A stretch of 22,743 nucleotides of DNA from an uncultured Collinsella sp. (GCA_902494535.1 CABUTO010000039.1:1-22743), one strand, 5' to 3'. Counted from the stretch's first letter, positions 1 through 6,667 are shown. The notes: generated by a model not told the origin, from the letters alone. Translations and numbers: made by a program.

Positions 1-102
1 AAACCCGCCAGAGCGAGCAAGGTGCCTTCAAGAAAAATGGCGCCGCAGGTTGAGCATAAGTCAGCGAGCGGGTCGCATTTGAGGCAAGGTGACGTGAAAC
101 GA

Positions 103-131
103 AAGGGCGCTGACCTTCTGGTCGCGCCCTT
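103..131 (-). terminator. Probable lysS terminator hairpin
   Basis: Stem 103-115 pairs with 120-131, with T111 bulged and a TTCT loop. Read on the minus strand, the stem is followed by TTTCGTTTCACG, a modest U-rich tail. It lies about 80 nt past the lysS stop, in the right direction to end lysS transcripts. Confidence 0.55.
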
Positions 132-179
132 GAAGTTGAACGTCAGATTGTCCAAATGCGGCCCGCGCAGCGTCGAGCC

Positions 180-206
180 GTTACGCGGTTCGTAGAACCG
201 CGTAAC
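180..206 (-). terminator. 12-bp perfect hairpin just after lysS stop
   Basis: Bases 180-191 are exactly complementary to 195-206 around a 3-nt loop (192-194), starting 4 nt beyond the lysS stop codon. No T-tract follows on the minus strand. It may protect the 3' end or slow polymerase before the second hairpin at 103-131, rather than act as a classical intrinsic terminator. Confidence 0.45.
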
Positions 207-209
207 TAG

Positions 210-2174
210 TTAGTACATCTTTGCGCCGGCGGGGATGGAGGCGTCGAGCTGGATCAGGTTGAGGCGCTCCTCGCCCTCCTCCTCGTGGACAGCGCTGATC
301 AGCATGCCGCAGCTGGGAATGCCCATCATCTTGCGCGGAGGCAGGTTGGTGATGGCAAGCAGAGTCTTGCCGACCAGGTCCTCGGGCTCATAATAACCGT
401 GAATGCCGGAGAGGATGGTGCGGTCGGTACCGGTACCGTCGTCGAGCGTAAAGTTCAGCAGCTTCTTGGACTTCTTGACGGCCTCGCATGCCTTGACCTT
501 CACAGCGCGGAAATCGCTCTTGGAGAAGGTATCAAAGTCGACGAACTCCTCAAACAGCGGCTCAACGGCGATCTTGGAGTAATCGAGCGTGGGCTTAAGC
601 GACTTAACGAACGGGCTCGCGACGTTGCCGGCCTCTGCAGCCTTGGCGGCAGCGGCACCGGACTGGAAACCCTTCTCGGGCTTCATGTGCGGGAACAGCA
701 GCACGTCGCGGATAGAAGCCTGGTTAGTAAGCAGCATGACCACGCGGTCGATACCAATGCCAATGCCGCCCGCGGGAGGCATACCGTACTCGAGGGCGCG
801 CACGTAGTCCTCGTCATACTCCATGGCCTCATCGTCGCCGCCGGCCTTCTCGGCCATCTGGGCAGCAAAGCGCTCGGCCTGGTCGACCGGGTCGTTGAGC
901 TCGGAGAATGCGTTGGCGTACTCGTGGCCGGCAATAACCAGCTCAAAGCGGTGCGTCAGGCGCGGGTCGTCCTCAAAGCGCTTGGCAAGCGGGCTGACCT
1001 CGATGGGGTAATCGCACACGAACGTGGGGTTGACGATGGTGTCTTCGCCCAGCTCATCGTAGATCTCGGCGATAATCTTGCCGGCGGTCCACTCGGGCTT
1101 AATCTCCAGGCCCTTCTCGCGCGCGGCAGCGGCAAGCTCCTCAACCGGAGTATCGATGGTGACCTGCTTGCCGAGCACGTCGGAGACGATGTCGGTCATG
1201 GGACGGCTGGCCCACTCACCAGAAAGGTCGATGGTCTGGCCCTGGTACTCGATGACCTCGGGGTTGCCGATGGCCTTGTTGGCAGCCTTAATGACACCCT
1301 GGGCGAGCGCCTTCATGCCCTCGAGGTCGGAGAAGGCACGGTAGGCCTCCATCGTGGTGAACTCGGGGTTGTGGGTAAGGTCCATGCCCTCGTTACGGAA
1401 GATGCGGCCGATCTCGAACACGCGCTCAAAACCACCGACAATGCAGCGCTTGAGGTGCAGCTCGGTGGCAATACGCAGGTAGCACTCCTGATCGAGCGCG
1501 TTGAAGTGGGTAATGAACGGCTTAGCAGTAGCGCCGCCCTGGATGGTCTGCAGGATGGGGGTCTCGACCTCCATGTAGCCGTCGGACTCCATAAAGCGAC
1601 GGAAGGTGGAGAGAATCTGCGAACGCTTACGGAAGGTCTCGCGAACGTCGTCGTTGGCGATCAGGTCGACATAGCGCTGGCGATAGCGGGTCTCCTTGTC
1701 GGAAAGACCGTGGAACTTCTCGGGCAGCGGACGAACGGCCTTGGCAAGCAGGGTCGCGCTCTTAGGGGCAACGGAAAGCTGGCCGCGCTGGGTACGCACG
1801 ACCACGCCGGTCACGCCCAAGATATCGCCCAGGTCGAGGGACTTGAGCGTATTCCAGGCAGCCTCGTCCATGTCGTTGATGCGGCAGAACAGCTGAATCT
1901 CGGCAGTCGCATCGCGCACGACGATGAACATGATCTTGCCCTGACCGCGCTTGGCGACCACACGGCCGGCAATCTTCACGACGTCCTCGGTGTCCTCGCC
2001 ATCGGCAAGCTCGGCGTACTTAGCCTCGATATCGGCGACGTAGTCCTCAAGCTCAGAGTGCTCGGGATAGGGGTTCTGGCCCGCCTCGAACAGGGCGGCG
2101 CGCTTGGCCAGGCGGGTGGCGCGCTCGTCGTTGAGCGTCGATGCCTGATCGGCGGCGTTCTGGTTCTCTGCCAT
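210..2174 (-). CDS. lysS: Lysine--tRNA ligase (class II) with C-terminal tRNA-binding domain
   Basis: This enzyme charges tRNA-Lys with lysine in the cytosol. The 654-residue product has the LysS architecture: an N-terminal OB-fold anticodon-binding domain (about 65-145), then the class II catalytic core with motif 2 (FRNEG, 259-263) and motif 3 (GIGIGIDR, 470-477). Typical bacterial LysS ends near residue 500. Here about 150 more residues follow: an Ala/Gly-rich linker, then residues about 545-654 matching the Trbp111/EMAP-II-type tRNA-binding fold at the C-terminus of MetRS (DFRAVKV, LLNFTLDDG, ILSGI, LVGKTLL, NLPPRKMMGIPS, GMLISA). The ATG is preceded by GAGGAG about 8 nt upstream. A 79-bp gap with a terminator separates it from greA upstream. 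The synthetase identity is firm. A stabilising effect of the extra domain on tRNA binding is inferred from the MetRS case. Confidence 0.97.
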   Translation of the reverse strand: MAENQNAADQASTLNDERATRLAKRAALFEAGQNPYPEHSELEDYVADIEAKYAELADGEDTEDVVKIAGRVVAKRGQGKIMFIVVRDATAEIQLFCRINDMDEAAWNTLKSLDLGDILGVTGVVVRTQRGQLSVAPKSATLLAKAVRPLPEKFHGLSDKETRYRQRYVDLIANDDVRETFRKRSQILSTFRRFMESDGYMEVETPILQTIQGGATAKPFITHFNALDQECYLRIATELHLKRCIVGGFERVFEIGRIFRNEGMDLTHNPEFTTMEAYRAFSDLEGMKALAQGVIKAANKAIGNPEVIEYQGQTIDLSGEWASRPMTDIVSDVLGKQVTIDTPVEELAAAAREKGLEIKPEWTAGKIIAEIYDELGEDTIVNPTFVCDYPIEVSPLAKRFEDDPRLTHRFELVIAGHEYANAFSELNDPVDQAERFAAQMAEKAGGDDEAMEYDEDYVRALEYGMPPAGGIGIGIDRVVMLLTNQASIRDVLLFPHMKPEKGFQSGAAAAKAAEAGNVASPFVKSLKPTLDYSKIAVEPLFEEFVDFDTFSKSDFRAVKVKACEAVKKSKKLLNFTLDDGTGTDRTILSGIHGYYEPEDLVGKTLLAITNLPPRKMMGIPSCGMLISAVHEEEGEERLNLIQLDASIPAGAKMY

Positions 2175-2196
2175 AAGTTAGCTCCTCAAACTAAAA

Positions 2197-2225
2197 CGCT
2201 CCCCAGGATTCGGTCCCAGGGAGCG
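2197..2225 (-). terminator. Terminator/attenuator between greA and lysS
   Basis: CGCTCCC (2197-2203) pairs with GGGAGCG (2219-2225), and on the minus strand the stem is followed by TTTTAG. It follows the greA stop by about 30 nt and ends about 20 nt before the lysS start. lysS expression from upstream must therefore read through it, or use a promoter I could not identify. Confidence 0.7.
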
Positions 2226-2253
2226 AAAACATACCTTTACGCGGGACCGTGGT

Positions 2254-2724
2254 CTAGCGTGCGATCTTGGCGATGGTGTAGACGCGAGTCTTGCCGGAAG
2301 GCGTAACGACCTCGACGGAATCGCCCTCGCCGTGACCGATGATGGCGTGACCGACCGGAGACTCGTTGGAGATCTTGTGCTCGAGCGAGTTGGTCTCGGT
2401 GGTACCGACAAGCGTGACTTCCATGACCTCACCGTTGGGATCAATCAGAGAAACGGTGGAACCGATGGAGACGGTCAGATCGCCCGTGGTGGCAGCAACC
2501 TGAGCGTTGGCGAGGATGGCCTGGATCTCGGCAATACGAGCGGCGTTCTGGGCTTGCTTGTCCTTAGCGGCATCGTACTCGGAGTTCTCCGAAAGGTCGC
2601 CGAACGCGCGGGCTTCCTTGATGTCCTCGACGATCTCCTTGGCGTAATCGCCCTCACGCCAAGCGAGCTCCTCGACGAGCTTCTGGCGGCCCTCAGCGGT
2701 CAGTACGATCTGGCTTGCGTCCAT
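2254..2724 (-). CDS. greA: Transcription elongation factor GreA
   Basis: GreA rescues backtracked RNA polymerase by stimulating cleavage of the nascent transcript through the secondary channel. The 156-residue length is normal for the family. The N-terminal antiparallel coiled coil (about 1-75) carries the tip motif GDLSENSEYD (42-51), whose acidic residues coordinate the catalytic metal. The C-terminal FKBP-like domain includes SNESPVGHAIIGHGEGD. The frame stays open upstream to 2754, but the ATG at 2722-2724 is chosen because GGGGAG lies about 7 nt before it and the product then starts like other GreA proteins. A TTGACA sits at 2760-2765 on the minus strand beside the tatA terminator, but I see no convincing -10, so the promoter is unresolved. 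A terminator follows the gene. Confidence 0.96.
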   Translation of the reverse strand: MDASQIVLTAEGRQKLVEELAWREGDYAKEIVEDIKEARAFGDLSENSEYDAAKDKQAQNAARIAEIQAILANAQVAATTGDLTVSIGSTVSLIDPNGEVMEVTLVGTTETNSLEHKISNESPVGHAIIGHGEGDSVEVVTPSGKTRVYTIAKIAR

Positions 2725-2772
2725 ACGGATATCTCCCCAACTCTGATCAAACAATCAACTGTCAACAAAACG

Positions 2773-2805
2773 AAAAAGACCGGCTAGCCTGCGGGCAAGC
2801 CGGTC
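2773..2805 (-). terminator. tatA intrinsic terminator
   Basis: GACCGGCT (2778-2785) pairs with AGCCGGTC (2798-2805), with an inner GCC/GGC extension. On the minus strand the stem runs into TTTTTCGTTTTG. This is a strong Rho-independent terminator 26 nt past the tatA stop. Confidence 0.9.
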
Positions 2806-2830
2806 AGGTGCTCACCCCAAAGGGATGGGA

Positions 2831-3106
2831 CTACTCTGCGTCCGCGTCGCTGTCCTCTGCCTGCTTCTTCTTGGCAGCAGCGAGCTTGGCCTCGAGCTCA
2901 GCGATCTCCTTGTCCTCCTCGGACTGCTCGACCACGACCTCCTCGGCCTGCTTGGTCTCGGCCTTATCGTCGCCCTCCATACCCTCGCGGATATTCTTGA
3001 CGGTAGAGCCGAGGGACTTGCCGAGCTTCGGCAGGTTCTTGGGCCCGAAGATAATCAGGACAACGACGAGAATAATGATGAGCTCAGGAGCCCTCAGTCC
3101 AAACAT
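2831..3106 (-). CDS. tatA: Twin-arginine translocase subunit TatA
   Basis: This is a pore-forming component of the twin-arginine pathway, which exports folded proteins across the cytoplasmic membrane. The 91-residue product has the family layout: a short N-terminus, one membrane helix (about 8-20, very rich in Ile, Leu and Val), the FGPKNLPKLGK hinge with its conserved FGP (20-22), an amphipathic helix to about residue 43, and a charged Glu/Lys-rich, probably coiled tail. The frame is open further upstream to 3289, but that extension runs through tRNA-Pro. The ATG at 3104-3106 has GGAGGT about 6 nt upstream and gives the canonical TatA start. No tatC or tatB lies in the window. TatA and TatB are hard to separate by eye, but the short length and lack of a long C-terminal helix favour TatA. 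The gene is monocistronic, with a promoter and terminator of its own. Confidence 0.95.
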   Translation of the reverse strand: MFGLRAPELIIILVVVLIIFGPKNLPKLGKSLGSTVKNIREGMEGDDKAETKQAEEVVVEQSEEDKEIAELEAKLAAAKKKQAEDSDADAE

Positions 3107-3142
3107 GTAGACCTCCACAATACAGCGAGACAAGCTCGAATG

Positions 3143-3171
3143 AGTATACCGCGGGTATCGCGGTATCACAA
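3143..3171 (-). promoter_or_regulatory. tatA: tatA promoter with palindrome in the spacer
   Basis: On the minus strand a -35 TTGTGA (3166-3171) and a -10 TATACT (3143-3148) are separated by exactly 17 bp. The spacer and -10 edge contain the inverted repeat ATACCGCG (3146-3153) / CGCGGTAT (3159-3166), placed like a repressor operator. The promoter begins about 10 nt after the tRNA-Pro terminator T-tract. Confidence 0.7.
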
Positions 3172-3180
3172 CAATAGCTA

Positions 3181-3207
3181 AAAAAAGGGACCGCAAGAAG
3201 CGGTCCC
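3181..3207 (-). terminator. tRNA-Pro terminator
   Basis: GGGACCGC (3187-3194) pairs perfectly with GCGGTCCC (3200-3207) around a 5-nt loop, and the minus strand continues with TTTTTTAGC. It starts 11 nt after the CCA end of tRNA-Pro. Confidence 0.92.
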
Positions 3208-3218
3208 TCCTCATGCTC

Positions 3219-3295
3219 TGGTCGGGTTGACTGGATTTGAACCAGCGACCCCTGCGTCCCGAACGCAGTGCTCTACCAAACTGAGCCACAACCCG
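3219..3295 (-). tRNA. tRNA-Pro (anticodon CGG)
   Basis: This is a 77-nt cloverleaf on the minus strand. The acceptor stem CGGGTTG/CAACCCG is followed by discriminator A and an encoded CCA. The D-arm begins GCTCAG, the anticodon stem is CTGCG/CGCAG with loop TTCGGGA (anticodon CGG, reading CCG), and the T-loop is GGTTCAAATCC. It sits between ispE and tatA in the same orientation, with its own terminator. Confidence 0.96.
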
Positions 3296-3306
3296 TTAGC
3301 TCGACT

Positions 3307-3315
3307 ATAGTAACA
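3307..3315 (-). promoter_or_regulatory. Extended -10 promoter for tRNA-Pro
   Basis: On the minus strand TGT precedes TACTAT (TACTAT is 3307-3312), an extended -10 about 11 nt before the tRNA 5' end. No good -35 is visible at the usual spacing. Confidence 0.45.
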
Positions 3316-3344
3316 AAGATTTCCGTCGTGTGCTAGAGAAATTT

Positions 3345-4241
3345 TTACTTCTTTGGCACTTCGACGCGAACCGTGTTGGGAATGAGCTCCGTCGTGCAGG
3401 ACCACCAGCCGTTTTGCTGGGCAGCCTCGGCAAGCCTTTCGGCCGTGGCGGCGGTGTCGCAAATGGCAAACGAGCAGGCACCCGATCCGCACACATCTAC
3501 AGCAACGGTGCCGTCCTGTTTACGCAGCCAATCGAGAACCGTTTGAATCTGCGGCTCCATCTGTGCGGAAATGACACCCAAGTTGTTATGGATGAGCGCA
3601 TATGCCGTCTCGGCATCACCAGCACGCAAGGCAGAAGCTATCGCGCCGGGCTTGTCCGCAGGCACCGGGGCCTCGTCAAAACGTCGATAGGCCTCAATTG
3701 TCGAAACGCTCGCCTCGCGCGGCTTGACCAACACGACGGGCGTTGCGGGCAGCGCGGGGTACTCAGTTGCCAGCACGTCTCCCCCACCTACGTAGAACGC
3801 AGGGCTCGCATGCAAAAAGAACGGGACGTCAGCACCAATGCCCCGCGCAATGTCGTCGAGCGCTGGGTCGGTGCGATCAATGCCCCAGAGCTCCGCCACG
3901 GCGACAATGACCGCGGCCGCATCCGTCGAGGGGCCGCCCAAGCCGGCACACAATGGAATGCGCTTCTCAATCGTCACGCAGATGTTTGCCTCGCGACCAT
4001 AATGATCGGCCATAGCAACCGCAGCCCGATACGCCGTATTCTTTTGCATGGGAAAATCTGATGCCGGAACCGTCTGAACGGCCAGCGCCTGTGCCGGCGT
4101 GACCGTCACGGTATCGGAAAGACCGACGGCTGCCATCAGGGAATCGACCCTGTGGTAGCCGCGGTCATCGCGCTCGGTATGAACCCCCAAGTAGAGGTTA
4201 ATCTTTGCCGGCGCGGAAAGGGTCAGGGACCAATCGGTCAC
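3345..4241 (-). CDS. ispE: 4-diphosphocytidyl-2-C-methyl-D-erythritol kinase
   Basis: IspE phosphorylates CDP-methylerythritol with ATP in the non-mevalonate (MEP) isoprenoid pathway. The 298-residue GHMP kinase shows PAKIN near the N-terminus (catalytic-type Lys13), GYHRVDS (28-34), the ATP-binding loop PLCAGLGGPSTDAAA (96-110), GADVPFF (136-142) with the catalytic-type Asp138, and a C-terminal CGSGACSFA Gly-rich motif. The ATP loop usually reads GLGGGSS, and here Pro-Ser-Thr replaces Gly-Ser-Ser. The start is GTG (4239-4241), with GAGGAG inside the 3' end of veg. Only 2 nt separate the two genes, so they are almost certainly co-transcribed and translationally coupled. The veg-ispE neighbourhood is also known from Firmicutes. 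The family is firm, and the effect of the loop change is unknown. Confidence 0.95.
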   Translation of the reverse strand: MTDWSLTLSAPAKINLYLGVHTERDDRGYHRVDSLMAAVGLSDTVTVTPAQALAVQTVPASDFPMQKNTAYRAAVAMADHYGREANICVTIEKRIPLCAGLGGPSTDAAAVIVAVAELWGIDRTDPALDDIARGIGADVPFFLHASPAFYVGGGDVLATEYPALPATPVVLVKPREASVSTIEAYRRFDEAPVPADKPGAIASALRAGDAETAYALIHNNLGVISAQMEPQIQTVLDWLRKQDGTVAVDVCGSGACSFAICDTAATAERLAEAAQQNGWWSCTTELIPNTVRVEVPKK

Positions 4242-4243
4242 CG

Positions 4244-4540
4244 CTAGTGCTCCTCGAGCTGATTGCCGAGCGGGGTAAAAATGTGCTCGCCGCTCTCGGG
4301 GTCGAACAGCTCGACCTGACCGGTGAGGACATCGATATACTGGTAGGACTGACGCGACTTACGGCCACGGCGCTCGTCGACCTCGACAATGAAGACGGCG
4401 GGGTGGACGCTCTTGATGGTGCCCATGCGCTCGACGACGCGGGTACGGCCCATGTTGGCCTTAACCTTAACGCGATCGCCCACCATATCGGTCAGCTTCT
4501 CGTGGATGTCGTCGACGTGATTGACTTCCATCTCTTCCAT
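4244..4540 (-). CDS. veg: Veg family protein (DUF1021)
   Basis: This small protein of the Veg family is linked in Bacillus subtilis to biofilm matrix expression. Its biochemical role is unsettled. The 98-residue product shows the family core: a helical N-terminus (DDIHEKLTDMVGDRVKVKAN), then an SH3-like beta-barrel with GRTRVVERMGTI, HPAVFIVEVDE and SYQYIDVLTGQVELF. A TTG further upstream (4564) is in frame, but the ATG at 4538-4540 has GGAGG 8 nt before it and is preferred. Another in-frame ATG three codons later is less well placed. It is the first gene of a veg-ispE pair with a 2-nt gap. Family assignment rests on recognised motifs and on synteny with ispE. Confidence 0.88.
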   Translation of the reverse strand: MEEMEVNHVDDIHEKLTDMVGDRVKVKANMGRTRVVERMGTIKSVHPAVFIVEVDERRGRKSRQSYQYIDVLTGQVELFDPESGEHIFTPLGNQLEEH

Positions 4541-4567
4541 GAACAGGGCCTCCAGAAGGTGCAATTC

Positions 4568-4587
4568 AAAAAGGGGATAATACCCCT
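4568..4587 (-). promoter_or_regulatory. Terminator-like hairpin in veg leader
   Basis: On the minus strand AGGGG, a 6-nt loop and CCCCT are followed directly by a run of T (4572-4568), between the predicted start site (about 4601) and the veg ribosome site. The stem is only 5 bp, so it may be a weak attenuator or have no role. Confidence 0.3.
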
Positions 4588-4607
4588 AAGATAGACAAAA
4601 CTCTAAT

Positions 4608-4637
4608 ACTATAGCACCCTGTTACAACCCCGCGCAA
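4608..4637 (-). promoter_or_regulatory. veg-ispE promoter
   Basis: Minus-strand -35 TTGCGC (4632-4637), an 18-bp spacer and extended -10 TGC-TATAGT (TATAGT at 4608-4613). The predicted start near 4601 gives a leader of about 60 nt before veg. It lies just past the dtd stop, where the hairpin AAGTAGC (4636-4642) / GCTACTT (4650-4656) overlaps the dtd stop codon. Confidence 0.65.
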
Positions 4638-4654
4638 GTAGCTAATTTTGCTAC

Positions 4655-5101
4655 TTACAGATTGTCGGTATCGAGGACGATGGTGAATGGGCCGTCGTTG
4701 ACCAAGTCGACTTTCATATCGGCGCCAAAGATGCCGTGCGCCACGTGCTCAACGTCCTGGGCGACGAGCGTCAGGAAGTACTCGTAGAGCTCGTTGGCGA
4801 CATCGGGGGCGCCGGCATCCGTAAACGACGGACGGCGGCCGTGGCGGCAGTCGGCAAACAGCGTGAACTGCGACACCACGAGTACCTCGCCGTCGACATC
4901 GGCAAGTGCCAGGTTGGTCTTGCCGTTCTCGTCCTCGTTGATACGCAGCCCGCGGAGCTTGCCCCACAGCTTGTCGGCCTCGGCACGCGTATCGCCATGG
5001 CCCACACCCAGCAGCACCAGGTAGCCGCGTCCAATGCGACCCACGCACTCGCCGTCGACCGTCACGCCGGCGTTGAGCACGCGCTGCACCACCGCGCGCA
5101 C
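4655..5101 (-). CDS. dtd: D-aminoacyl-tRNA deacylase
   Basis: Dtd hydrolyses D-amino acids, and glycine mischarged on tRNA-Ala, from tRNA, which protects translation. The 148-residue length is typical. The N-terminal MRAVVQRV is characteristic. The two catalytic signature motifs are present: SQFTLFAD (about 77-84) and NDGPFT near the C-terminus, the usual Val/Pro position being Phe. The start is GTG (5099-5101) with GAGGAG upstream, only 3 nt after the rdgB stop. The pair is therefore probably one transcript that groups nucleotide-pool cleansing with tRNA proofreading. The stop codon sits inside a small hairpin (4636-4656). Confidence 0.95.
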   Translation of the reverse strand: MRAVVQRVLNAGVTVDGECVGRIGRGYLVLLGVGHGDTRAEADKLWGKLRGLRINEDENGKTNLALADVDGEVLVVSQFTLFADCRHGRRPSFTDAGAPDVANELYEYFLTLVAQDVEHVAHGIFGADMKVDLVNDGPFTIVLDTDNL

Positions 5102-5104
5102 GGC

Positions 5105-5746
5105 CTACTCCTCGCCCGTCAGTTTGGCGGATAGGTGCTCGAGCGCATGGAATCGATGGCTGATGGCGTTCTTCTCGTCCGCCGTCAGCTCGGCCATGGT
5201 CTTGCCCGGCGTGTCGACCGGCAGGAACAGCGGGTCGTAGCCAAAGCCGTGATCGCCGCGGCCCTCGTGTGCGATAGTGCCCTCGCAGGCGCCCTCACCA
5301 TAGGTGACCAAACCGTCCGTGTCGATGAGCGCAACGACGCTCATAAAGCGCGCGGTGCGATCCTCGTCGGCCACGCCTTCCAGGTTAACGAGCAGCTTGG
5401 CGTTGTTGGCGGCATCGTCGCCATGCACGCCCGCATAGCGCGCGCTATACACGCCCGGCTCGCCGTCCAGGGCATCAACGACCAAGCCCGAATCGTCGGC
5501 AATGGCCATGAGCCCCGTCTCCTCGACCGCAGCCTGCGCCTTGATGATGGCGTTCTCCAAAAACGTCGTGCCGTTTTCCTCGGGATCCTCAAAATCGCCC
5601 AGCTGGCCGAGCGCCACAAAGCGCACCTCGGGCATGACCTTGCCCAAAATGGCCTCAATCTCGGTGAGCTTATGGGCGTTGCCGGTTGCCACGACGATAG
5701 TTGCAGCCGGGTCGAGAGTGTCGATGTCGATCTTCTCAAGTGCCAT
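5105..5746 (-). CDS. rdgB: XTP/dITP diphosphatase (RdgB/HAM1 family)
   Basis: This is a non-canonical purine NTP pyrophosphatase that converts dITP, ITP and XTP to monophosphates, keeping deaminated bases out of DNA and RNA. The 213 residues show the family signatures in order: VVATGNAHKLTEI near the N-terminus, FLENAIIKA, ADDSGLVVDALDGEPGVYSARYAG, GFGYDPLF and SHR near the C-terminus. A short N-terminal extension of about 16 residues precedes the usual start. The ATG (5744-5746) follows a perfect AAGGAGG about 6 nt upstream, so the start is secure. dtd follows after 3 nt. Upstream, 141 bp separate it from rph with a probable terminator. rph-rdgB adjacency is common in bacteria. Confidence 0.96.
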   Translation of the reverse strand: MALEKIDIDTLDPAATIVVATGNAHKLTEIEAILGKVMPEVRFVALGQLGDFEDPEENGTTFLENAIIKAQAAVEETGLMAIADDSGLVVDALDGEPGVYSARYAGVHGDDAANNAKLLVNLEGVADEDRTARFMSVVALIDTDGLVTYGEGACEGTIAHEGRGDHGFGYDPLFLPVDTPGKTMAELTADEKNAISHRFHALEHLSAKLTGEE

Positions 5747-5852
5747 AACTGGCCTCCTTGTCTCTATAGCAAGCTGCGTGAGGGGCGTTCGGGCACTTAG
5801 CCTCTCCCCTCTCAGGCAATCAGACCTTTCAACGCAGCATTTCCGCAGATAA

Positions 5853-5889
5853 AACCTACCAAAATAAACCTGTCCCTATTTGGCAGGTT
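5853..5889 (-). terminator. Hairpin(s) at the end of rph
   Basis: The minus strand can form two competing stems that share the sequence at the rph stop. One is an 11-bp stem (5853-5863 with 5879-5889, one G-T pair). The other is a shorter AACCTG/CAGGTT stem followed by TATTTT. Either could end the murI-rph transcript. The overlap with the stop codon (5888-5890) is unusual. Confidence 0.5.
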
Positions 5890-6613
5890 AGGCGATGGCT
5901 TGGCGCTGAAGCTCGATGAGCTCGGCGATACCCTTGTCGCCCAGGTCGAGCAGGGCATTGAGGCGTTTGCGGTCGAAGGGCGCCTGCTCGCCGGTGCCCT
6001 GGAGCTCGATCATCTCACCGGTTTCGGTGGCGACGAGGTTCATGTCGACCTCGGCATGGCTGTCCTCGGAATAATCGAGGTCAAGCAGCGCGTTGCCGTC
6101 AACAACGCCCATGGAGATGGCAGCCACCTGGCCGGTAAGCGGGATGCGCTCGATCTTGCCCGCCTCGACCCACATGGCGAGGGCGTCGTGCAACGCCACC
6201 CAGGCGCCGGTGATGCTCGCTGTACGCGTGCCGCCATCGGCCTGAATCACATCGCAGTCAACGGTGACGGTGTACTCGCCGAGCGCCTTCATGTTGACGA
6301 CGGTACGCAGGCTGCGGCCAATGAGGCGCTCGATCTCCATGGAGCGACCCTTGCGGTTGGCGTGCTCGCGCTTGCAGCGCTTGCCGGTCGACGTCGGCAG
6401 CATGGCGTATTCCGCGGTCACCCAGCCGGCCTTAGCCCCCTTTCGCCAGCCCGGCACGCCCTCCTCGATAGTGGCGGCGCACAGCACGCGCGTGTCGCCG
6501 AATTCGGCCAAACACGAGCCGTGGGCGTGCTTCATGACGCCACGGGTGAGCTTAACGGGGCGCAACTCGTTGGCGGCGCGGCCGTTGGCGCGGTTGACCT
6601 GCATGTACTCCAT
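5888..6613 (-). CDS. rph: Ribonuclease PH
   Basis: Rph is a phosphorolytic 3'-5' exoribonuclease that trims tRNA 3' ends and acts as a hexameric ring. The 241-residue length is normal. Family motifs include the N-terminal substrate loop region (RANGRAANELRPVKLTRG), GDTRVLCAAT, the catalytic-region block EYAMLPTSTGKRCKRE, GRSLRTVVN, CDVIQADGGTRTASITGA, and the C-terminal phosphate-site region. The ATG at 6611-6613 has AAAGGAT about 6 nt upstream, and a second in-frame ATG three codons later is less likely. It follows murI by 54 nt in the same direction, probably as part of the murE-HAD-murI-rph transcription unit. Confidence 0.96.
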   Translation of the reverse strand: MEYMQVNRANGRAANELRPVKLTRGVMKHAHGSCLAEFGDTRVLCAATIEEGVPGWRKGAKAGWVTAEYAMLPTSTGKRCKREHANRKGRSMEIERLIGRSLRTVVNMKALGEYTVTVDCDVIQADGGTRTASITGAWVALHDALAMWVEAGKIERIPLTGQVAAISMGVVDGNALLDLDYSEDSHAEVDMNLVATETGEMIELQGTGEQAPFDRKRLNALLDLGDKGIAELIELQRQAIA

Positions 6614-6667
6614 AGAAATATCCTTTCGGCAAAAGATGTGGCGAAGGCTTTGGCGGCTGCCTTACAT

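Larger units (their letters stand above)
1..209. other. lysS downstream region with two hairpins
   Basis: This stretch holds no gene I can defend. Seen: two hairpins (entered separately), and a minus-strand frame that is the lysS frame continued past its stop and stays open to the window edge (about 69 codons, no start codon). That frame contains Cys pairs of the form CLKC and CSTC about ten residues apart. A plus-strand frame is also open from base 1 to a TAG at 193-195. Either could be chance in GC-rich DNA, a gene remnant or part of a dispersed repeat. Confidence 0.4.

Noticed and set aside
285..2306. Long open frame on the plus strand opposite lysS
   Set aside because: It is an antisense shadow caused by GC-rich codon periodicity. 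It has no family motifs, while the minus strand encodes an unmistakable LysRS.
3107..3289. N-terminal extension of tatA
   Set aside because: It would run through tRNA-Pro and its terminator. The internal ATG has a good ribosome site and the canonical TatA start.
5763..5771. Extended -10 TGCTATAGA before rdgB
   Set aside because: Its start site would fall inside the AAGGAGG ribosome site, leaving almost no leader.
5747..5852. TPP riboswitch suggested by CTGAGAG on the minus strand near 5811-5817
   Set aside because: The other conserved THI-box blocks (ACCC...AACCTGA and the downstream stem) are missing, and rdgB has no thiamine link.
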